A DNA stretch of 20,453 bases from Alphaproteobacteria bacterium (GCA_011522945.1 WTHY01000158.1:1-20453), one strand, 5' to 3'. Positions 8,301-15,814 are shown, counted from the first letter of the stretch. Program-made: numbers and translations. Notes: generated by a model from the sequence alone, not told the origin.

Positions 8301-8317
8301 AAAACAGAGGCTGTTTT
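8301..8317. repeat. Perfect 7-bp inverted repeat with T-rich flank
   Basis: AAAACAG (8301-8307), loop AGG, CTGTTTT (8311-8317), with further T on the plus strand. Read on the plus strand it looks like a weak A/T-rich intrinsic terminator. The symmetry means it could also work on minus-strand transcripts from the tRNA. No plus-strand gene ends here, so its role is open. Confidence 0.35.
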
Positions 8318-8535
8318 TCTGTGGCTAACCAGCATAATGCCAGCCTAAAAGGCCCAAAAATATAGGGACTAATATTATGTAGAGGCTGTTCAGTCGATCT
8401 TTACATGCTAACCAACTTATGCGGTTGCAATGTATTAATGCTGACTTCTGTGAATTGTTTGGCGGCGTAGCATGGCTTGGCTATGCCCTGCAGATACTGA
8501 CTGTAAGATGTTGATTTTCAGAATATCTGTTCAGG

Positions 8536-8554
8536 AAAAAAGGTGCTTAGAGCA
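8536..8554 (-). terminator. Weak candidate terminator downstream of tRNA-Leu
   Basis: On the minus strand TGCT-CTA-AGCA (plus 8554-8544), then CC and six T (8541-8536), about 60 nt beyond the tRNA 3' end. The stem has only 4 bp, so this is tentative. Confidence 0.25.
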
Positions 8555-8612
8555 GGGCAAGATGCGCCTAACAAATGACGCAATTTGAGCGTTTGCTTCT
8601 ATTTTTGAGATG

Positions 8613-8699
8613 TGGTGGGGACACCCGGACTTGAACCGGGAAGCCTGTTACGGCGGCAGATTTTAAGTCTGCTGTGTTTACCAATTTCACCATGCCCCC
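8613..8699 (-). tRNA. tRNA-Leu (anticodon UAA), CCA encoded
   Basis: Read by eye as a complete class II cloverleaf. The acceptor is GGGGGCA paired with TGTCCCC (one G-U), then TG and the D-arm GTGAAATTGG-TAAACAC. The anticodon stem is GCAGA/TCTGC with loop CTTAAAA, so the anticodon is TAA (plus 8663-8665). A long variable arm is followed by the T-arm CCCGG-TTCAAGT-CCGGG. Discriminator A is at 8616, and the CCA tail (8615-8613) is present in the DNA. It decodes UUA and, by wobble, UUG. A CTCAC/GTGAG hairpin (8709-8722) lies just upstream of the mature 5' end. Confidence 0.95.
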
Positions 8700-8877
8700 A
8701 AAGGCAGTCTCACGAATGTGAGGTAAAAGCTGGTATGTGCATGTCTTTTATCCGAACTCACGCTTACAGGCAAATATAAATACGCGTAGATATTCATATT
8801 ATTTGCTGAAAGTACCTTTTCATAAATTACCGTTGCCGCTTCAATATTACAGATAACGAAACGACAGGGGCACTAAA

Positions 8878-9489
8878 TTAGCTTGGCCCTCCTAATAAGG
8901 CAAAGCGATGTAAAAAGGCCTTAGCTGCTTTTGTGGGAGAGAGCGGTGTCAAATCCAGTCCAGCAGGCGTGCCTCTAGGCTTTGGGAATAATTTTGCAGC
9001 ATCAGCTGTTGAAAACCCGGCTAACTCAGTCGCTTCTAGCCAGGCAGCCATTTTATCTGCTTTTTTAATAGAAGCAGTAATTTTGTCAGGCAAGTCGGCA
9101 GGCAGTCCAAAACGTAAATGCACAGCATGTTCGAGATTGATTTCTATTTGTTTATAATCCGTGCCAAGGGCGCGTTTAAAGGGCGTGATCATATCTCCAA
9201 TTACATATTCTGCAGAGTCATGTAGCAAACAAGCAAGGCGCCATTTTGTGTCTAATGACGGTGCATTTATATGCATAAGCTGTTCAACCAAAATAGAATG
9301 TTGTGCAACTGAATATCCATATTGCCCATTTGTTTGACCATTCCAACGTGCCACACGCGCAAGCCCATGCGCGATATCCTCGATTTCTATATCAAGGGGG
9401 CTTGGGTCTAATATATTCAATCGGCGCCCTGATAGCATACGTTGGTAAGCGCGTGGTTCGGATGGGTTTTGGTGAGACAATTTTGCCAT
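8878..9489 (-). CDS. HD-domain phosphohydrolase (YfbR-like family)
   Basis: 203 residues from the ATG at 9489. The frame continues to a TTG/GTG pair at 9528/9525, but MAKLSHQNPSEPRAYQRMLSG fits the family N-terminus better. HD metal ligands are His64 (SVAQHS), His90-Asp91 (LLHDSAEY) and Asp145 (KKADKM), the arrangement of YfbR-type 5'-nucleotidases and related HD hydrolases. The RRLNILDPSPLDIEIEDIAHGLARVARWNGQT stretch before the HD core is strongly conserved in alphaproteobacterial homologues known to me only as 'HD family hydrolase'. A dNMP/NMP phosphatase role is a family-based guess. It is monocistronic, with 178 bp to the tRNA and 244 bp to the divergent gene. Confidence 0.88.
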   Translation of the reverse strand: MAKLSHQNPSEPRAYQRMLSGRRLNILDPSPLDIEIEDIAHGLARVARWNGQTNGQYGYSVAQHSILVEQLMHINAPSLDTKWRLACLLHDSAEYVIGDMITPFKRALGTDYKQIEINLEHAVHLRFGLPADLPDKITASIKKADKMAAWLEATELAGFSTADAAKLFPKPRGTPAGLDLTPLSPTKAAKAFLHRFALLGGPS

Positions 9490-9688
9490 GAAATTCTGAA
9501 TAATGTTGGAAGATGCGACGCGCACCAAAGACGCCCTATATTAAGAAGGAACGGCTATCCTTGGCAAGTGATGGAAATGATGGTTTTGGAGAAGTTTTAA
9601 AGGTGGGGATATAAAATCAACGCAAGGTGCCGCTTATCACCACTTAGATAGTGATTTACAATCCGCTATACATTAGGTTAAGGCATCC

Positions 9689-9707
9689 AAGCGCGAGTAG
9701 CGCGCTT
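9689..9707 (+). repeat. GC-rich 7-bp hairpin in the leader of the unknown membrane protein
   Basis: AAGCGCG (9689-9695), loop AGTAG, CGCGCTT (9701-9707), ending 26 nt before the ATG at 9734. It is the only GC-rich stem in an AT-rich intergenic region. It is followed by TTTCC rather than a run of T. A TTTACA (9655-9660) that might be a -35 lies upstream, which would put the hairpin in the 5' leader. It could be an mRNA-stabilising or regulatory stem, or an operator. Confidence 0.4.
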
Positions 9708-9733
9708 TCCAATTTACTTATTTAGGTCTCTTT

Positions 9734-10435
9734 ATGGACTTTTTCGAAACCAGAGAAAGATATAGACGTCAGGAAGTTAACGGATATATGCGTGCCATTA
9801 TCCGCATAGCTATCCTGTCTTTGGCTGTCTGGTTGGGGTGGCACTGGGGCGGCTTGGAACAAAGACAATTATCTGAAGATGCGGACCAAGCTCTTTATGA
9901 GAGTACTCAGGAAGTTTTGTTGCTAAGACGACAATTAGATAAGCTACAGTTGGCCTTGAATGAATGGGAGGCCGCAGAGCGTACGCGTACATTAGAGGAT
10001 GCTGTCAGTGATACGAAGCTCTCACAAATTATCAAAACACAGCTAGCTAATGGCACAGAAATGGAACAGATCTATGTCGCTGTTCAAAATTCTGGTCGTC
10101 CAAATAACTGCAAGCTTGTTTTGGAACAAGATGTGGCAGTTGCCACAGAACATTATACGGGCTCTGAATCGCAATTATCTCTATTTGATGGTGGTTTACG
10201 CATCAGCTTTGAAGGCAAGGCAGATGCCAGAGGCACACAGTCAACACCCTGGTTCAATGCCGAGGAGCCTATTTCAACACGGCTGGTCTATTTGGGTGGG
10301 CAGCGTATAGAAGACGCAATCGTCCCATTTGACCTTGTGGTGCCTGCCGAAACCTGGTTGTTAAGACTGACTGTGGGCAGGGCATCACTCCCCGGATATG
10401 TGAAATTACGTGTGCGTAGCTGCCGTGCTAGATAG
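9734..10435 (+). CDS. Unknown membrane-anchored coiled-coil protein
   Basis: 233 residues, family not recognised. A basic N-terminus (RERYRRQEVNGYMR) precedes one hydrophobic segment at about 20-38, giving the N-in/C-out topology expected of a signal anchor. Residues about 43-92 are Leu/Gln/Glu-rich with heptad-like spacing and probably form a coiled coil. From about 95 there is a globular, beta-rich C-terminal domain likely to face the periplasm, with just two cysteines (Cys126, Cys230) that could form a disulfide. The segment SQIIKTQLANGTEMEQIYVAV followed by NCK resembles uncharacterised alphaproteobacterial proteins I have seen, but I cannot name a family. AGG lies upstream of the ATG. 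Tail to tail with the flavin reductase gene. Confidence 0.75.
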   Translation: MDFFETRERYRRQEVNGYMRAIIRIAILSLAVWLGWHWGGLEQRQLSEDADQALYESTQEVLLLRRQLDKLQLALNEWEAAERTRTLEDAVSDTKLSQIIKTQLANGTEMEQIYVAVQNSGRPNNCKLVLEQDVAVATEHYTGSESQLSLFDGGLRISFEGKADARGTQSTPWFNAEEPISTRLVYLGGQRIEDAIVPFDLVVPAETWLLRLTVGRASLPGYVKLRVRSCRAR

Positions 10436-10476
10436 ATAAGCTTTTATCCGTGCACGCTTGATACCCATTAGGGTAT
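10435..10476. terminator. Two short hairpins between converging genes
   Basis: GATAA-GCTT-TTATC (10435-10448) and ATACCC-ATTA-GGGTAT (10461-10476) lie between the stops at 10435 and 10468; the second overlaps the flavin reductase stop codon. The stems are 5 and 6 bp without clear T-runs, so only a weak bidirectional terminator is suggested. Confidence 0.25.
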
Positions 10477-11094
10477 GACAATATCCTCGACGAGCGCATA
10501 ATGTTGATAGCCAAGACGTGATGCATGGCGAAATGCTTTGTTGTCAACTAAGCCATCAGAGATGATGTCCTCATTAATATGAATGCCTATTACCCTACCA
10601 AGCACCAGCATTACGCCATCTCTGGTATCTGTGCCTGGCAGCTTTATCGTATCATATAAGGTGCATTCTAATTGGGCAGGTGCTTCTGCGACTAAAGGTG
10701 CTGATATTAGTTTTGCCTGTTTTTTGGTTAATCCAGCATAAGCAAATTCATCAATGTCGGGTGATAGGGTCTCTGAGCTCTTTATCATTGCCGCAAGCAA
10801 ATTTGCGCCGACAATATTAACTGCAAACTCGCCTGTATCTATGATATTTTTATAGCTGTCCTTATGGCCTATCATGTTTTCTCTAGCGTCTGGAGCAGCA
10901 GCAAACATCACCATCGGGGGCAATTCGGATACAGCATTGAAGAAGCTATACGCACCAAGATTGGCAACACCATCAACAGATTGTGTAGATATCCACCCTA
11001 TAGGGCGAGGTGCAATAAGTGCTTTGAAAGGATTATATTTCAGCCCCTGCGATTTATGCTCTCCAGGCTCATAAAATACTGTGTTTTTTTCCAT
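10468..11094 (-). CDS. Flavin reductase-like FMN-binding split-barrel protein
   Basis: 208 residues with the flavin reductase-like domain. APRPIGWIST (28-37) and NLGAYSFFNAVS (45-56) are the classic segments around the FMN phosphate, followed by PPMVMFAA and GEFAVNIV. Members reduce FMN/FAD with NAD(P)H for partner monooxygenases, or act as small flavoproteins of unknown role. No partner monooxygenase lies next to it. AAGG sits 7 nt before the ATG. It shares a 99-bp divergent promoter region with the SDR gene at 11194, so a link to the flavin-using lipid module beyond that gene is possible but unproven. Confidence 0.88.
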   Translation of the reverse strand: MEKNTVFYEPGEHKSQGLKYNPFKALIAPRPIGWISTQSVDGVANLGAYSFFNAVSELPPMVMFAAAPDARENMIGHKDSYKNIIDTGEFAVNIVGANLLAAMIKSSETLSPDIDEFAYAGLTKKQAKLISAPLVAEAPAQLECTLYDTIKLPGTDTRDGVMLVLGRVIGIHINEDIISDGLVDNKAFRHASRLGYQHYALVEDIVIP

Positions 11095-11193
11095 ATTGAA
11101 GCCTTTTCACCATGTGAATTACCGGTGTTTCATTCTGATCTGCATCACCCAGCTAAACGTATCGATACTAAACAATATAGAGTATATTTGACT

Positions 11194-11943
11194 ATGTCTA
11201 AACCTCATCTTTCTGGGTCTAAAACGGTTATTTTCGGCGCAACGGGTGGCATAGGTAGGGCCATCGCAGTTGATTTGGCTCATAATGGTAAAGCTGTGCA
11301 TTTGGCAGGGCGAGATGCGGACGCTTTAAAAGCACTTGCTGACGAAATTTCTGCACCCTACACAGTTTTTGATGCTTTAGACACAGGTTCTATCAATTCG
11401 GTTATTGCCGAAGCAACTAGCGATGAACCGGTAGACGGGCTTGTTTGGGCAGTTGGTTCGATATTGCTCAAGCCACTTTCACACCTGTCTGATGAAGATT
11501 TTCTGACAACCTATCATTTAAATGTGGTTGCGCCAGCTATGGCAGTTAAAGCCGCAAGCGGTTCGCTCAAATCGTCGAATGGATCTGTGCTTCTATTCAG
11601 CTCGGTTGCAGCGACGCAAGGGTTTTCAGCTCACGCAGCTATTGGACCTGCCAAAGCAGCCGTCGAGGGATTAACCAGATCGCTTGCTGCTGAACTCGCG
11701 CCGGATGTGCGCGTTAACGCTATCGCGCCATCACTATCTGAAACTAAAATGGCAGAGTTTCTAACGAGTAATTCGGTTTTAGCGAAAGGTATCGCAGCTG
11801 CACATGCGCTACCACGCCTCGGCCAGCCATCAGATTTCATTGCTCTCTCGCGTCTGCTGCTCGACAACAAGACGGGCGGCTGGATTTCTGGTGCTATTAT
11901 GCCAGTAGATGGCGGTCGTGGTACTCTACGGACCAAGGGTTAA
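11194..11943 (+). CDS. SDR-fold protein lacking the catalytic tyrosine
   Basis: 249 residues, Rossmann fold of the short-chain dehydrogenase/reductase family. GATGGIG (15-21) binds the nucleotide, Asn110 is in place, Ser137 lies in the LLFSSVAA strand, and Lys154 is present. The position of the active-site Tyr (YxxxK) is Ile150 (AAIGPAKAAVEGL). The C-terminus PVDGGRGTLR is typical. I recall a subgroup with the same change (SxAAAKxAVEGLTRxLAAELAP), so it is probably a real subfamily rather than decay. It may use another acid or be non-catalytic. I use the ATG at 11194. The frame is open back to 10864, but that stretch is antisense to the flavin reductase gene. The ribosome-binding site is weak. 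The next gene starts 7 nt after the stop. Confidence 0.9.
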   Translation: MSKPHLSGSKTVIFGATGGIGRAIAVDLAHNGKAVHLAGRDADALKALADEISAPYTVFDALDTGSINSVIAEATSDEPVDGLVWAVGSILLKPLSHLSDEDFLTTYHLNVVAPAMAVKAASGSLKSSNGSVLLFSSVAATQGFSAHAAIGPAKAAVEGLTRSLAAELAPDVRVNAIAPSLSETKMAEFLTSNSVLAKGIAAAHALPRLGQPSDFIALSRLLLDNKTGGWISGAIMPVDGGRGTLRTKG

Positions 11944-11950
11944 ATAGCTG

Positions 11951-12712
11951 ATGCGTGCCTCATCACAGGCCATGCAACATTATTTTATTACAGGCGCAAG
12001 CTCTGGCATCGGCAGGGCCCTAGCGGTGTCTTTGGCAAAGGCTGGCCACAAGGTATCAGCAACAGCACGACGCACTGATAAATTGGCAGAACTATCCAAC
12101 GACTATCCAACAATTCAGCCGATCAGCTGTGATGTAACAGACAGTATGTCTGTTAAAGATGCGGTCCAGACAGCAAAGATATCACATGGGCAGATTGATA
12201 TAGCCGTCCTGAATGCTGGAGTGTATGTACCCCAAGACGCACGTCACATGTCTGTAGACCCCTACATAGATCATATGGATGTAAATTATTTTGGTGTTAT
12301 TCGTTGTATTGAGGCGTTATTGCCAGACATGCTTGCAAATAAGCAGGGGCATTTGGCGTTAATGGCTTCAGTGGCAGGGTATAGAGGATTACCAAGAGCA
12401 GCCGCATATGGTCCGACTAAAGCCGCCATAATATCACTTGCAGAATCAATGATGTTTGACTTGCAAAATAGTGGAATTAAACTTCAGGTCATTAACCCAG
12501 GTTTTGTTGAAACTGAAGCCACAAATGTGAATGACTTTGAAATGCCAGATATAATTACTGCAGAGTTGGCTGCAAAAAATATTCAAGCTGGACTGCTAAG
12601 TCATAAGTTCGAGATAGCGTTTCCACGCACCTTTGTTCGCAAAATGCGTTTTTTAAAATTTTTGCCAGCATCTATATATTTTCGCTTAATGAAACGGATC
12701 ATCTCAAAATGA
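11951..12712 (+). CDS. Short-chain dehydrogenase/reductase
   Basis: 253 residues, classical SDR with a full active site: TGASSGIG (14-21), NAG (88-90), Ser140, Tyr153 and Lys157 (YGPTK). Arg40/Arg41 after the second strand suggest a preference for NADP(H). The C-terminal part (KMRFLKFLPASIYFRLMKRI) is basic and hydrophobic and could touch the membrane, which would fit a lipid substrate. An alternative ATG at 11972 would remove seven residues and still keep the fold; AAGGG about 11 nt upstream slightly favours 11951. The stop overlaps the start of the NTF2-like gene by 4 nt. An SDR directly followed by an NTF2-like gene is a recurring pair in light-induced CFA/flavin-oxidase clusters. Confidence 0.93.
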   Translation: MRASSQAMQHYFITGASSGIGRALAVSLAKAGHKVSATARRTDKLAELSNDYPTIQPISCDVTDSMSVKDAVQTAKISHGQIDIAVLNAGVYVPQDARHMSVDPYIDHMDVNYFGVIRCIEALLPDMLANKQGHLALMASVAGYRGLPRAAAYGPTKAAIISLAESMMFDLQNSGIKLQVINPGFVETEATNVNDFEMPDIITAELAAKNIQAGLLSHKFEIAFPRTFVRKMRFLKFLPASIYFRLMKRIISK

Positions 12713-13152
12713 ATGACGCGCAAATTGAAGCCTTAGAAAATTACGCAGATATTTTTGGTAGATTAACTGAAGAGAACCTGCCTCAGTTACGGGCCATGCT
12801 CCATGAAACAGTTGTTTTTACAGATCCCTTTAATTGGCTGACTGGTCCAGATGCATTTATTGCTGTTTTTGAGCATATGTTTAAGACAATGGATAATCCA
12901 CAGTTTGATATTTTGGATATTTGCTGGTCACAAAATGCTGGATTTATCAAATGGCATATGACTGGTCAGGTAAAGTCAGCACGGACAATGCCGATTAACA
13001 TTACCGGCATGTCTGAAATTTCCCTTGATGATGGTGGCCAGATTTTAGCACATCATGATCATTGGGATAGTGGTAGCCAGTTATTAGCGCATGTACCTAT
13101 TGTTGGCTGGATTGTTAAACGTATTATGCGGCTATTTACATTGAAGATGTAG
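12709..13152 (+). CDS. NTF2-like (SnoaL-type) protein
   Basis: 147 residues. The pattern of an N-terminal helix (NYADIFGRLT), the VVFTDPFNWLTGPDAFIAVFEHMF segment, then beta strands ending in ISLDDGGQILAHHDHWDS is that of cone-shaped SnoaL/NTF2-like proteins. The HHDHWD motif near 117-122 could be an active-site cluster. Homologues with D-P-F near residue 40 and H-x-D-x-W-D near the end accompany the SDR in light-responsive lipid gene clusters. The exact activity (isomerase, hydratase or binding partner) is unknown. Coupled to the SDR by a 4-nt ATGA overlap. It ends 11 nt from the converging DUF3833 gene. Confidence 0.85.
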   Translation: MNDAQIEALENYADIFGRLTEENLPQLRAMLHETVVFTDPFNWLTGPDAFIAVFEHMFKTMDNPQFDILDICWSQNAGFIKWHMTGQVKSARTMPINITGMSEISLDDGGQILAHHDHWDSGSQLLAHVPIVGWIVKRIMRLFTLKM

Positions 13153-13163
13153 TTTTACAATAT

Positions 13164-13661
13164 CTATGCCGCTTTTGTAGTGATGTTGCGCTGAAAGGTA
13201 ATAAACAGCTCACCAAGTAGGATGCCGAATTTTCGAACTTTAGCTCTGTTCAGCACCACATTCTGTGACTGCTGAACCATCAAATCATCAAAATCCACTT
13301 TCAGCTTGCGGTTGCCAAGATTTAGCAAGAACTGATAACGCCATTTTAAAGCAGGGCCTTCCAGTGTGCCGGTAGCTGAGCCAAACAAGTCATCACAATG
13401 GCCAGTATAGTTGCCATTCATATCTTTTGTGATTTCCCAAATACGTTTTTCAGTCTCACCATCGTCGAATATAAAGCTCTCATGCAGAGCAAAGCCATTA
13501 TCCCTAGACTCGCAATATATGTCTGCTACAAATCGGCGGCGCACCTGACCAAATCTGTCAATAAACATTCCAGAACAAGCTAATGTACCTGTAAAGAATT
13601 CTTCAGGGGCGAATTCAATTGGGTGATATGGGCTATGTAACGCAGTTGCGTCGGGTGTCAT
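13164..13661 (-). CDS. DUF3833 family protein
   Basis: 165 residues. Features of DUF3833: EEFFTGTLACSGMFIDRFGQVRRRF (20-44), LHESFIFDDGETEKRIWEI (59-77), YTGHCDDLFGSATG (85-98), DDLMVQ (125-130) and VLNRAKVRKFG (136-146). I place the start at the ATG at 13661, with GGAG about 7 nt upstream. A TTG at 13691 is open but has no support. Many DUF3833 proteins are annotated as lipoproteins, whereas this one has no lipobox or signal peptide from either start. It is the last gene of the minus-strand lipid set, 90 bp after the CFA-like gene. The function is unknown, and its company suggests handling of the modified lipid. Confidence 0.88.
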   Translation of the reverse strand: MTPDATALHSPYHPIEFAPEEFFTGTLACSGMFIDRFGQVRRRFVADIYCESRDNGFALHESFIFDDGETEKRIWEITKDMNGNYTGHCDDLFGSATGTLEGPALKWRYQFLLNLGNRKLKVDFDDLMVQQSQNVVLNRAKVRKFGILLGELFITFQRNITTKAA

Positions 13662-13751
13662 GTTGGGCTCCAAAACCGCTATACACAACACATACGTTCG
13701 GTCATTGGAGTTAGATTTACCTTATTTCACCTATTGAACAAAGCTATCCAC

Positions 13752-14954
13752 TCACTGAGATGTGCGATGCTCTATGAGCATTTGCTTCACATCGATCATG
13801 CCCCCTTTAAAGCCGCCTTCACAGTAAGATAGATAGAGCTCCCACATGCGTTTGAACCGGTCATCAAAACCGGTGAGACGCTGAAGCTCGGGCCAGGATT
13901 CAAGGAATTTGTCACGCCAATTTGCCAAGGTCTTCGCATAATGAAGCGCATAGCCATTATGCTCAGCCAGAGCCAATCCTGCATTAGCCAAACTTGGCTG
14001 CAAAGCTGCAATTGACGGCAGCATCCCGCCAGGAAAAATATATTTCTGGATAAAATCAGGGGTCCGGCGATACTCCTCAAACTCCTCATCTTTAATCGTG
14101 ATGATTTGCAAAGCTGCTTTCCCGTCTGGCTTTAGGCATTTCGCCACAACATCAAAATAGGCTGGCCAATATTGCACGCCTACTGCTTCAAACATCTCGA
14201 TTGAGACAATCTTATCAAATTTCTGATTTAAATCCCTATAATCCATAAGCTGAATGTCTGTGAGTGTATTCAGCTTGTCGCTGCTTAGTCTGGCCTTTGC
14301 GAAGTGATACTGTTCCTGCGAAATTGTGATACCAGTGACATGGGCGCCACGTTCTGAGGCTGCATATTCTGCAAACCCTCCCCAGCCGCAACCAATTTCT
14401 AAAACATGGTCGCCAGGCTGAATATCAGCCAAATCAGCTAACTTTTGGTATTTTACCCTTTGTGCGGCCTCCAAATCCTGTCCCTCTGTTTCAAAAATAG
14501 CAGAAGAATAGGTCATGCTTGGATCAAGCCATTTCGTGTAGAAATCATTGCCTAGGTCATAATGGTAAGCGATATTTTTACGAGAGCCTGTCTTATTATT
14601 GCGCCTCGTCCAATGGGTAATTCTATTGAATAGGGTCTTAATTGGACCAAGCTGCAAATTTGCCTCAAGCAACTCGGTGTGCATCACAGCCAGTTCTATC
14701 AAATTTGCTGAATTCTTACTTGTAGCTGTCCCAGACATAAACGCTTCACAAAATCCAAGTTTGCCATCACGCATTAATGCGGCCAGCGCGTCATAGTCAT
14801 GTAGATGGAGATCTGCTGCTGGCCCAGCCTGAGGGCCTTTGCAATGTAGCTGCTTCCCGTTTGGCAAGGTAAGCTCCAATGACCCATATTCAAGATGTTC
14901 CACTATTTTGGTCAGAGCCTGTATTTGGATTTGTCTTGAGACTGCTTTTAACAT
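13752..14954 (-). CDS. Cyclopropane-fatty-acid-synthase-family SAM methyltransferase
   Basis: 400 residues from the ATG at 14954 (GGGGA 7 nt upstream; longer frame to 15065 rejected). The N-terminal lipid-binding domain (about 1-105) is followed by the methyltransferase domain: HYDLGNDFY (131-139), VLEIGCGWGGF (184-194, SAM motif I), IEMFEAVG (252-259, with the Glu of the E. coli active site) and YIFPGGMLPS. In E. coli Cfa a cysteine (Cys139, bicarbonate site) stands in YSCAYW; here the segment reads TYSSAIF, with Ser151. Substrates should be unsaturated acyl chains of membrane phospholipids. Products could be cyclopropane or methyl-branched chains, since this family also includes methyltransferases that make 11-methyl-vaccenate for furan fatty acids. 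It starts 17 nt after the DUF1365 stop. Confidence 0.92.
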   Translation of the reverse strand: MLKAVSRQIQIQALTKIVEHLEYGSLELTLPNGKQLHCKGPQAGPAADLHLHDYDALAALMRDGKLGFCEAFMSGTATSKNSANLIELAVMHTELLEANLQLGPIKTLFNRITHWTRRNNKTGSRKNIAYHYDLGNDFYTKWLDPSMTYSSAIFETEGQDLEAAQRVKYQKLADLADIQPGDHVLEIGCGWGGFAEYAASERGAHVTGITISQEQYHFAKARLSSDKLNTLTDIQLMDYRDLNQKFDKIVSIEMFEAVGVQYWPAYFDVVAKCLKPDGKAALQIITIKDEEFEEYRRTPDFIQKYIFPGGMLPSIAALQPSLANAGLALAEHNGYALHYAKTLANWRDKFLESWPELQRLTGFDDRFKRMWELYLSYCEGGFKGGMIDVKQMLIEHRTSQ

Positions 14955-14971
14955 CAGAATTTCCCCGTTTT

Positions 14972-15814
14972 TTATTTTTCTGCCATATGGTTTGGCAGTT
15001 TTTGTGTCTGCGTCATGACTGAATGTGCTGTTTCTGGTGGTGTTGGACGCCGATAGGTTGCACATTTTTTTAAGAATAATTTTACTGCTTCAACATGGAT
15101 GCCAAACCAAGGGCGCATCGGCATATGAATGGCAGATAATATTTGGCGAATTATTTCACCTGCATGCAAATCAATGATTGTGCCGCGTAATGTTGCTGTG
15201 AGAGCTGGTTTCTCATCCTTGCTATAGCGAACCATCAGCATTATGGAGCTGTCGGTGGCTTTAAAGCGCAACGCATAGTGACCCTCCATTGAAAAAAATG
15301 GAGATACATGCAGCTTTTTATCTACCTCGTGCAACATAGTTTTTCCGGTATCTTCAACAACGCCAATATAGCTGTGACTATCACCAAAAGTGTTGTGCAC
15401 CTCATAAATGACAAACCTATCTTTACCCGTTGCATCAGCGCACAGGTAAACTGTGATAGGATTAAAGGCCATTCCTAGGATGCGTGGCATTGCCAAAAAC
15501 CGTATGGAGGTGATTTCAACCTCTGGGAGATGTTTCGCACAGAGTGCACGTGCATAAGCGGCGAGGCTTTTATCACGTCGTCCAGTCATAGACTGCGATT
15601 TATGGTTCGGACCAAAATCAGACTCATAAAAGGAGAGTAGGTTAAACCTGCCTACAGAAAATAACCAGCTTTGGCGATGGGCTTTCTCTAGCCTGTCTAA
15701 ATCTAACCAGACTGACAGGGTGCGTCTTGTGAGCTGGTGTTGTGGCAGGCCATGGCGTGCATGAACTACCTGGCTATTTACAAGCACACAGGCTGGTTGG
15801 CTGGCGGTTTGCAT
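14972..15814 (-). CDS. DUF1365 family protein
   Basis: 280 residues. Hallmarks of DUF1365 are VVHARHG (16-22), RFNLLSFYESDFGP (56-69), MPRILGMAFNPITVY (109-123) and YEVHNTFGDSHSYI (137-150). No signal peptide or clear membrane helix. I choose the ATG at 15814, 1 nt after the FAD gene stop (TAATATG). An ATG at 15841 would add nine residues and overlap by 26 nt. Neither has a good Shine-Dalgarno, so translation probably depends on reinitiation. The family is nearly always found between a COG2907-type FAD oxidoreductase and a CFA-like enzyme, so it likely works in the same lipid reaction; no activity is known to me. Confidence 0.93.
   Translation of the reverse strand: MQTASQPACVLVNSQVVHARHGLPQHQLTRRTLSVWLDLDRLEKAHRQSWLFSVGRFNLLSFYESDFGPNHKSQSMTGRRDKSLAAYARALCAKHLPEVEITSIRFLAMPRILGMAFNPITVYLCADATGKDRFVIYEVHNTFGDSHSYIGVVEDTGKTMLHEVDKKLHVSPFFSMEGHYALRFKATDSSIMLMVRYSKDEKPALTATLRGTIIDLHAGEIIRQILSAIHMPMRPWFGIHVEAVKLFLKKCATYRRPTPPETAHSVMTQTQKLPNHMAEK

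Larger units (their letters stand above)
8185..8612. other. Gene-free region between rhomboid gene and tRNA-Leu
   Basis: About 428 bp with no credible coding frame: every start I followed meets a stop within a few dozen codons and lacks a good ribosome-binding site. It is AT-rich near the rhomboid gene, and must hold that gene's promoter (minus strand, right side of 8184). It also holds the 3' processing region of the tRNA transcript. Visible structures are an inverted repeat at 8301-8317, a near-palindromic GC segment around 8471-8488 (GCATGGCTTGGCTATGC), and a weak hairpin followed by a T-run on the minus strand at 8536-8554. Confidence 0.5.

Noticed and set aside
8613..8699. tRNA-Leu as an integration site for a mobile element
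   Set aside because: I found no duplicated tRNA 3' end, integrase or phage gene within the window.
10864..11193. In-frame extension that would add 110 residues to the SDR at 11194
   Set aside because: It runs antisense through the start of the flavin reductase gene, has no family resemblance, and the SDR fold begins properly at the ATG at 11194.
14955..15065. Longer N-terminus for the CFA-like protein
   Set aside because: It overlaps the end of the DUF1365 gene and is unlike the family; the ATG at 14954 has a GGGGA ribosome-binding site.
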